Origin: Morinoia aosen
Taxonomy: Eukaryota > Arthropoda > Malacostraca > Amphipoda > Talitridae
Direction: 5' to 3'
DNA: 64,000 bases
Assembly (NCBI GenBank): GCA_030386875.1
Contig: CM059564.1
Location: 44,846,075 to 44,910,074 of the forward strand
Part shown: in pieces, positions 57,022 through 64,000 of the stretch
Layout: each line of letters starts with the position of its first letter
How positions within the stretch are numbered: position 1 is the first letter of the stretch
Program-made: the position numbers and the translations under genes
Notes under the pieces: generated by a model
The model's input: only the letters and a program-made list of their open reading frames with translations
Told to the model about the DNA's origin: nothing
Databases searched by the model: none

Positions 57022-57073
57022 AGAATAAAAAGAAGAACCAGAGTAAAAACGAATATTACATTTAATGAAAACG

Positions 57074-57099
57074 TTTCGGAATTAAAATTCCATCATCAG
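57074..57099 (-). ncRNA. hammerhead-ribozyme-like core, left arm
   Basis: On the minus strand: CTGATGA, a GGAAT/ATTCC stem with a 4-nt loop, then GAAA. These are the conserved CUGAUGA and GAAA boxes of the hammerhead with a helix II between them. Helix III could be the ATTA-containing hairpin that follows. Helix I pairing is poor (CCAG with CTGG and two unpaired bases at the junction), so activity is doubtful. Confidence 0.35.
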
Positions 57100-57704
57100 C
57101 GCTGGAACATGAGAGAAAAAAAATGAATTGTCTATTTTAAAACAAAAATCACATATATTCCACAAAATTCTCTAAATGTCTAAAAAGCCTAATTTTTTCA
57201 TTCATACTCACACAATGGCATACTCCTAATTCACACAAACAGACATGTACACGCTAATCCAGATACAACAGCGAAACACACATTGCATACACACACAGAA
57301 TTACGTCAGTAGGTGAAGGCAATTGATAACTTTACGGCACTAATGTTTTTTTTATTGAGGTTAGGCTTATGAGTGAATATGAAAAGGGACTCACTAATTC
57401 TTAGGCCATGCTCACTATTAGCTCGGCATAAAGTTAAAAAATTTGTAGTTTTGAATGAATGATTTGAATGTTCACATTGATCCCTAATTGCTGATTGGGG
57501 TGGGGTGGTTAGTGCACGACCGGTTCTGTGAGATATTCTGTGAGAGTTCCGTGATATATGTGTGTTTGTGTGAATTAGGAGTATGCCATTGTTTGAGTAT
57601 GAATGAAAAAATTAGGCTTTTTAGACATTTAGAGAATTTTGTGAAATATGTATGATTTTTGTTTTAAATTAAACAATTAATTTTTTTTCTCTCTTGTTCC
57701 AGCA

Positions 57705-57730
57705 CTGATGATGGAATTTTAATTCCGAAA
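57705..57730 (+). ncRNA. hammerhead-ribozyme-like core, right arm
   Basis: Same core as the left arm, on the plus strand: CTGATGA at 57705-57711, GAAA at 57727-57730. A CATTA-AATG-TAATG hairpin follows. Helix I pairing is again weak. Confidence 0.35.
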
Positions 57731-57783
57731 CGTTTGCATTAAATGTAATGTTCGTTTTTACTCTGGTTCTTCCTTTTATTATT

Positions 57784-58952
57784 TTATTTTCAGGAACAAA
57801 CTTTGGCAATGATCTATTTGGTATTCGTTTCACTCTTGATTTTGCGTCTGTGATAATCTTGATGAGCGAGAAGCTCGAAACAGACTTCTTCAAGTGCGCT
57901 TTTCGGCGGTTTTTATTTCGTTGAACTGAAGCAGAAGGCAATGAACCGTAGATTTTCTCACCTTGAGCAACGATGCAGACGATCAACGACTTTGTCACAC
58001 CGTACGAAATAGCCCAACTATTGCAGTGCATTTATCAGATAATATGCTAAATAATAGTCAACTTACCAGCAAAATATGAGAGTTGGAACAATTTTCAACC
58101 GATTCAAACTCTTCACTGACGAGAGATGTTTTGAGCAATATTTTCATTTGTGCTCAAAATTGGACGAAGGCCTTTGCCTGCAGAGTTAAATCTCACCGAC
58201 GTTCATTAAGTTGAATTTCCTCAAAAATGTTGTTCTTCTTAAACAAGCGTAAGTAAAATATGAATTTGAGCGTTTTAATATAATTGTTCAAAGGTTTTTT
58301 ATTTGTCATAAACCAAACACCGTGATTATCTTGGTAAGAAACAATTGATTAGTTGTGGCAATAATAAAGAGCAAGCAAAAACTTTGTAGTTTAGATAGCT
58401 TCCAGCGACCATATAGTGTGTATGATATCATTGAAAGGTCAAATTATCTGGCAATAAAAAGACACTGAAACACCGCAATTGCAACCGTCGTTGGCTGAAC
58501 AAAAAGACTGGCAAAAAAGTAAGCTCTTCACGAAGAATACCGATCTCTCCGCAGTAAGATCGATACTCCTCAATCAGCCTGAAGCCTTCTTTTCTGCAGG
58601 TGTGTGGGCTCATTCCTCAGTGCATGTATGTGGAAGTACATAGGCATCGTGTTGAAATTTATTTAATAATTTACTCTTGAATATTGGATATATTGTGAAA
58701 GTTCTCTTCGCTTGAGCACACGTTATTTTGCTTGGGGTTTTCAATTTCATTCCTCACTCACACGAAGGCGAATTCCTGTGACTTATTCAAGCGTTCATGA
58801 ATCCATCAATTTTCACAGCACTGTGCACAAATTTCAGTGCCCTGTCTATGCAAGAACAAAGTTCCATCAGCAAATTCTCCTTAAAGCCCAAGCCTCACCC
58901 GACACTTTTTGGCAGTTAGTCGAACCTAATTTAGCAGTGAAGTCCGCCAGGG
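57784..58952. other. no recognisable gene
   Basis: The minus-strand frame 57669-58031 runs into the element's right arm. The frame at 58712-59095 spans the small repeat at 58953. Neither shows a known domain. Confidence 0.4.
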
Positions 58953-59015
58953 GTCTGTCCATCGCCGCCCTCTGTCTGTCTATCGCCGCCTCCTGTCTGT
59001 CTATCGCCGCCTTCT
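58953..59015. repeat. three copies of a 21-bp unit
   Basis: GTCTGTC(C/T)ATCGCCGCC then (C/T)(T/C)CT, at 58953, 58974 and 58995. It is a small GC-rich repeat unlike its surroundings. Confidence 0.85.
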
Positions 59016-60577
59016 GTCGCTCGCCGAACATTGCCTTGTCTGCGCTAATCGAAGCGCCTCCTCCGATCTCTCCCTTCGCTTCATTTCAGCCATAGTATAT
59101 TCCTGCCCGGTAACGTGTGGAAGCCCTCAAACCTGTAATTTTTAAGATCAAAATCTGGTGGCACTCAGGTAAGATACTTCAGATGCATGTATTTATTCTA
59201 AGTTTCATCGCTTCTCTCAGTTTCTGAACAGGCAGGCGGGAGGAAAGTGCACACCTGTAAAATCTTTTTATGAAAACGTTAGCTATGTTGATAAAAGCAC
59301 AGTGTATACTTTGAGTATACGAAATATTTGTGTATTTAGAATTATTAGTTGGTTCTAGCTTTTTATGCTCTGAAATGTAGGTGACTACGCGTTCTTTAAA
59401 AATTGTTGGTTTTCACTGTTCCTTCGTTCTTTAGTTTAACTTTTCTCAAGAAATGACTGAATATTATACCTGCATATTCAACTTTCCTATTCAAGTGTAA
59501 AACATTGTCGAAGAACGATTGTTTTTAATAATATTTCTTTCATTTGCAAGTATGTGTCTTAAATTCTTAACTTATTTGAGAAGGTGTGCTGAAAATTTCA
59601 TCCCGAGGTTAAAGGGGATGCTGTAATTTTTTAAGCGGCCATTGGATACACATATTTCATTAATTATGATATTATTTTCTAATTAAAGTCAAGTTGAAAT
59701 TCGAGAGCAGCTATAAATCGCCCCGTCGTGAACCACTTCAACAGGAGAACTTGTATACATATAAGATATTTCCTTCGTCAACTGTTGAAACACCTCCCTG
59801 GGTATCTATACTCTACCGTTACTGTTCCGCAACTCTCGTATTCGGAGAATATTTGCAGGGCTCTCATCGGACAAAAACCTCCAAACCACAACCAGTGAGT
59901 CGTGGATGGAATTCGGGGGAGTTTTCCAGCAAAAATGTTCATTAGAGCAGGTCGTAAAGGTTCGGCAGCTCCTTAAACAACTGCTGCTCAAATCGCGTGA
60001 CTTCGGCATCTTCTCCGCCACGCTGCCAGCGAAGCACCGAGTGTACTTCTGCTAACAAATTAAAATTTGCTTAGCATGCATTCTATTCTGCTGAAGCTTT
60101 TGCTTATCGGGTGGGTGAGCTGTGGAGAAAGAACTAGAAATGCTAGAAAAAAAATTCAGCACAGATTTGGAGTCAACGTGTCCATCTTATTCTAAATAAG
60201 CTCTCAAAAATCTAATTCAACTGAAAATTGTTACCTTAATTGTCAAAAGTTGTACCGCAAGTTTTGTCTATCAATCCTGACTGAACGCTGTTCGCTCAAA
60301 TTATTACACCGAGTTCAAATACGGGAAAGTGCATACATATCGTCGAAATTCTGCAACTAGTGTAAAGTTCATTTCTATCTCAGCGTTGTTCTTGATTGTA
60401 TTGTTATGGTACCTCACTGATAGATTTATGTATTTGCTCACATCGCAGTAATGAAATCCTTAGTAAGTCAGAATTATAATTTGTGTATCCAAGTACAGAA
60501 ACGATATTTGTATTTCATTCAAGGAGACATAGCGTAAGATCAACACGTTAATTGAATGGTTTGGTGCCCTCAGGATT
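59016..60577. other. no recognisable gene
   Basis: AT-rich. The frames at 59694-59945 and 59806-60021 overlap on opposite strands and are not recognisable. Confidence 0.4.
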
Positions 60578-60764
60578 ATGCAATAATTCTAAGGTAACTG
60601 ATGAACATTTTGATGTGCAATAATTCTATGGTAAGTGATGAACATTTTGATGTGCAATACTACTAGGTAACGGATGAACATTTAGATGTGCAGTACTTCT
60701 AGGTAACTGATAAACATGTTGATGTGCAATACTTCTAGGTAACTGATGAACATTTTGATGTAAA
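60578..60764. repeat. 36-bp tandem repeat, about 5 copies
   Basis: CTGATGAACATTTTGATGTG followed by CAATACTTCTAGGTAA, with a length of 35 to 37 bp from unit to unit. Confidence 0.88.
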
Positions 60765-61651
60765 ATCCCGCCAAAAAAATCCAAGACCTTCAGGTGGCGA
60801 CGGTGGCTCGTAACCGACGAGATTTGGGCGAGCTGGCTGACAAGATCCCAAAATAATACCTACAATTCATCGAGATTTGCTTCAATTCGGGAATCTCTGT
60901 AGAATTCGGAAATAACTCAGGTTGATTTACGGCCGCAATATCGACGTGGTATATCGCGACCCCTGCTTTCAGATGCTGCTCGTGAATTATAGGACTTGAG
61001 CCAACTGGCAACTGGGGAGCATTGATCGGGAAATGTCCGAGCGAGATTTGATGGCCATGCAAAGGTCACTCGCATGGGACGCTCGTGCACGCAATAAATG
61101 CAATGTCCCGCAATTGTATCTCAATTTCTTCATTTGGTACTGACAGTTTGCCTTCCTGTCATTTTTGGAGAGAGGAAAGAGCTGTGCCAAATTCTAAGAA
61201 CTTGCAAATTTCTTTTTATAATGGTTTTACCATGCACGCTCGATGAAGAAGTCAAATAATAAATTCTATAATAGGCAATGTTTGACGCATGAAAATGACA
61301 TTTCATCATAAAACGTTATCATTTTTTTGTGGGAGCAGTATATCTACTGTTGCTAACGAGTTTTACAAGTGATTTATAATATTTCTGCGATTTTATATAA
61401 GTGCATATTGTTGTGGCAGTTGTAGAAAAAAATACCCGCGATTCATTACTTTTCATTCAAAAGAATGTGACTTCTTGAAATAATGGTTATAAATTCAAGC
61501 TCTTCAGCTTATGACGACACCAGAAATTCGGGTTCATTTCAGCGATCCGTATTTGTCGTTAAAGTCTGAAGTATGTTTCTTATGGCAAGTAAATTGTTTC
61601 AGTAATTTTACGCAATACTTTCTCCCAACCTTCTTCCAGCCTCCGTATTGT
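60765..61651. other. no recognisable gene
   Basis: Minus-strand frames at 60790-61190 have no familiar domain. AGCCTCCGTATTGTGGT at 61638-61654 is a direct repeat of a segment inside the following hairpin (about 61737-61753). Confidence 0.4.
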
Positions 61652-61765
61652 GGTCTCTTGGTTACCACGGTACGGAGGCTGGAAAAAGTTGTGGGTGTTT
61701 CAGTAACTTACGCAATAACACCCACAACTTTTTTCTAGCCTCCGTATTGTGGTGACCAAGAGACC
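61652..61765. repeat. near-perfect hairpin, arms about 48 bp, loop 17 nt
   Basis: GGTCTCTTGGTTACCAC at 61652 pairs with GTGGTGACCAAGAGACC ending at 61765. The inner arms (61671-61699 with 61717-61746) are complementary over about 29 bp with one mismatch and one bulge, including a 17-bp perfect stretch (AAAAAGTTGTGGGTGTT). It could be a tiny inverted-repeat element or a precursor-miRNA-like hairpin. Nothing in the sequence proves transcription. Confidence 0.85.
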
Positions 61766-62346
61766 TAGAGGGGAAATTGTCAGCTCTAGATTTATACTTG
61801 TATGATAGGACTGTGTTTTTGCTATTTCCGAGAGTCATGAAAACAAAGGTTAATGGAATACATCGTCCTCAATCTCTTCGCGCTTAGATGGCAGTGTTTC
61901 TTAGAACAGCTGGTAGGACAATGATGTGCCTAGTTTTTTACAGCATTGCGTCCCATATTCTGAGAAGAGAAAGAAAGTGTCTTTCGTAGGTTGGTTATCG
62001 TTTGCTCAGAGCTTTGCATCTCTGCCAATGAAGAATGAAGAAATTGATTTGAGAGTTTTGAATATTACAGTGAAAAAAATTGTGACTTCTTGAAATAATT
62101 GAGGCTTCAAATATTATAGTCAGACGGGCAGTGATACTAGGATACAAATCTATTTTATCACACAACGCGTAAAAGAATGTTAGGACAATGAAGAATTACG
62201 TTTCTCTCTCGGGATATCAGTTTGCAGAGAAGCGTAGCTGACTGTGCGTACATCAGTCGTATGATCATTATTTCTGAGGCCATAATGTGAAAAAAAGACA
62301 GGTTCTGAAATCGGGGTATGACCAAACTGGTCCCAAACTAGGCCGC
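61766..62346. other. no recognisable gene
   Basis: Short spacer between two inverted repeats. Confidence 0.4.
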
Positions 62347-62518
62347 GACCAAATGGTAACGGTTTGTCCTAATCTTCTACAGTGAGCGCTACTACTCGGT
62401 CTGTCCAGAGACCAAACTGGTCCCAAACTGAGGCTGAAATCTGACGGTTTCGTGGTGCTGGACAGACCGAGTGGTACCGCTGACTGTAGACGATTTGACG
62501 AACCGTCACATTTTGGTC
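62347..62518. repeat. inverted repeat, arms about 61 bp, spacer about 49 bp
   Basis: 62347-62408 pairs with 62458-62518, sharing CTCGGTCTGTCCAG / CTGGACAGACCGAG at the inner end and GACCAAA-type outer ends. A 20-bp direct repeat GACCAAACTGGTCCCAAACT occurs at 62320-62339 and 62410-62429, once outside and once in the spacer. Probably a small MITE. Confidence 0.78.
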
Positions 62519-64000
62519 TCCGTATGACGGCGCTTTACGTGCGGGTTTTCTCTCGAATAATTTCCCTGTTGAGGAAAAATTAGATCTTGTTGAATACTTC
62601 CAGCTGCTGCTCCAAATGTCATAAAGCGACACTCGAGTATTCAACATGCTTGGTTTTAGCACAAATTAGCGTCTTTAGCTATTCTCCAGTCGCCATTTCA
62701 TGTCTGGAGTTTCGTAGCGAATCTGCTGAATGATTAATAACTCATTGGACCGTTTTGGTTCGTTAGATCATTTTTTTAAATTTGGCTTGTAGTATGTATA
62801 TCAATTTAAAAATTCATTACATATTATTCCTTAGAATTTAACTAAAGCATCTTTAGGAAATCATTTATACATTTGGAAACTGGCTCGAGAATAAATGTAA
62901 ATGAAAAAATCATCAACTATTTGCCAGATTTTTGGCCCTAAGTTTGGGAGGCAGTATAGCGCAAATCGGCAAACTTGTTTCATTCGGTCGGAACACTCGT
63001 CTCTAACTGCCAAGATTTTTCAATAAAGTAGAAGCGAGGAGAATTCTTTGACCGATCATTTTATACACATGATCGCAGAGTTCAAGAATGCCAAGCTCGC
63101 GAGGTAGGGACGGGGATGTCGAAGTTAGTGAAACAAAAGACAATAACGGAAGTCCTAGAGAAAGCTTTCCTTCAAACTAGAGGGCTTCTCTCAATGAGAC
63201 TTTGGACTGACTCGATCGAAAGTCAGGTCCCGAGTAAACAATTACTTGGCGCGTCTTCGGCTTCGCTCTCATTTGAAACGGTGCGGTTCTTCAAAGCAGC
63301 AGGAGCGACCGAGTTTAAGGATCAGTAATTTCTAACTGCCAGAGGAGGAATTCTTCGAGCTCTCCTACCAAACGGACGCCTGCTTCATTCACCTCGAGCC
63401 AACCCAGTGTTCGAAGAAACGAAAACTTCAAACATGAACGTCAGGGCTTAGCTATGGAAGGTTTTAAAAATTAAAATAATGCAAAGGGCTGCATCGATTA
63501 TACATTTAATATTTGATTAAATAATTTAACATCAACGGAAGAAGTTATTTAATCAGTTCCCTTCAATTTTTATTTCGCTGAATCCCATTGACTCCTCACG
63601 GTAATTTGCATGAACTTTATATAGAATTTGTTAAATTGATCGAGCGTTCTGTAGATTTGCATGAACACCTCTGCATTTGCATTTATTATAGAAATGGGAC
63701 GGCCAATCTGCTGCGGCCGCGGTGTTCAGAATAAATCTAGAGGCTTGGAGCGCCTCGAGAGGATTTCTGAACTCCCATCCAATTCATAAAGTTATCAGAA
63801 ATTTGCTCAAAGACAATTTCTTTGTTGAAAACTGTGTCCTTAAATAATGGAATAAAATTACTGACATATAGATGTTCCCTAAATATTTTGTCAATTTAGA
63901 TTAATATGAGTAAAATTACGTGCGTATTGTGCAAGGTATGTGAACCAATCACTTCCACTCGAATGAACATACTTATTCATCATGTGATATTATTCGATAT
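62519..64000. other. no recognisable gene
   Basis: AT-rich to the end of the window. The only longer frame (63116-63328) is unrecognised. Confidence 0.4.

Larger units (their letters stand above)
57022..57783. mobile_element. long inverted-repeat element with hammerhead-like cores
   Basis: 57022-57240 is matched in reverse complement by 57564-57783 (about 219-bp arms, roughly 93 percent identical by eye), enclosing a 323-bp centre. Each arm includes the sequence CTGATGATGGAATTTTAATT then CCGAAACG, reading towards the outer end of the element. No ORF. Inverted terminal repeats with such cores recall Penelope-like elements, whose pseudo-LTRs can be inverted and carry hammerhead ribozymes. A foldback MITE is the alternative. 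Confidence 0.8.

Overview
This window looks like intergenic or intronic DNA from a large, repeat-rich arthropod genome, probably an insect. That is inferred from the insect-style Ty3/gypsy element, the piggyBac-, hAT- and mariner-like miniature elements, the AT-rich background and the very high minisatellite density. I found no convincing host protein-coding exon, rRNA or tRNA gene. Every well-supported protein belongs to a transposable element.

Layout. Positions 1-5.2 kb: two copies of one miniature inverted-repeat element (465-735, 4551-4768), a 31-bp minisatellite of about 46 copies (1117-2557) and a minus-strand tRNA-derived SINE (4945-5240). 5.2-22 kb: mostly AT-rich DNA with no genes, holding short tandem duplications, a second 31-bp minisatellite (9379-9571), a 0.73-kb palindrome built from inverted piggyBac-like MITEs (12862-13633), an 18-bp array (14911-15185) and an array of exactly 30 copies of a 50-bp unit (18351-19850). 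22307-31902: a complete Ty3/gypsy LTR retrotransposon, inserted into a 105-bp tandem array. 33-36.4 kb: a cluster of piggyBac-like and hAT-like MITEs around a decayed non-LTR retrotransposon whose two halves point in opposite directions. 37-40 kb: 34-bp, 24-bp and 21-bp arrays. 42408-47246: a second LTR element with 1.28-kb LTRs and no gag or pol, so non-autonomous. 47-64 kb: more MITEs, more minisatellites and a long inverted-repeat element whose arms each hold a hammerhead-ribozyme-like core.

The first LTR element is the only coherent gene system. Its LTRs carry a TATA box and an AATAAA signal. A primer-binding site lies 4 nt inside the 5' LTR. Gag has a CCHC zinc knuckle. The gag and pol frames overlap by 13 nt at a T TTT TTA heptamer in the correct phase for -1 frameshifting. 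Pol carries protease, reverse transcriptase, RNase H and a D,D35E integrase. Two small single-membrane-span ORFs follow pol, the first starting with an N-myristoylation-type sequence and lying behind a good splice-acceptor sequence. One premature stop in gag and one in pol disable this copy, although its LTRs differ at only about 5 of 332 positions. The second LTR element has similarly close LTRs and a primer site complementary to a tRNA-Leu 3' end. It would have to borrow enzymes from another element.

Coordinates come from reading the sequence by eye. Repeat boundaries are good to a few bases. Identity figures are manual counts.
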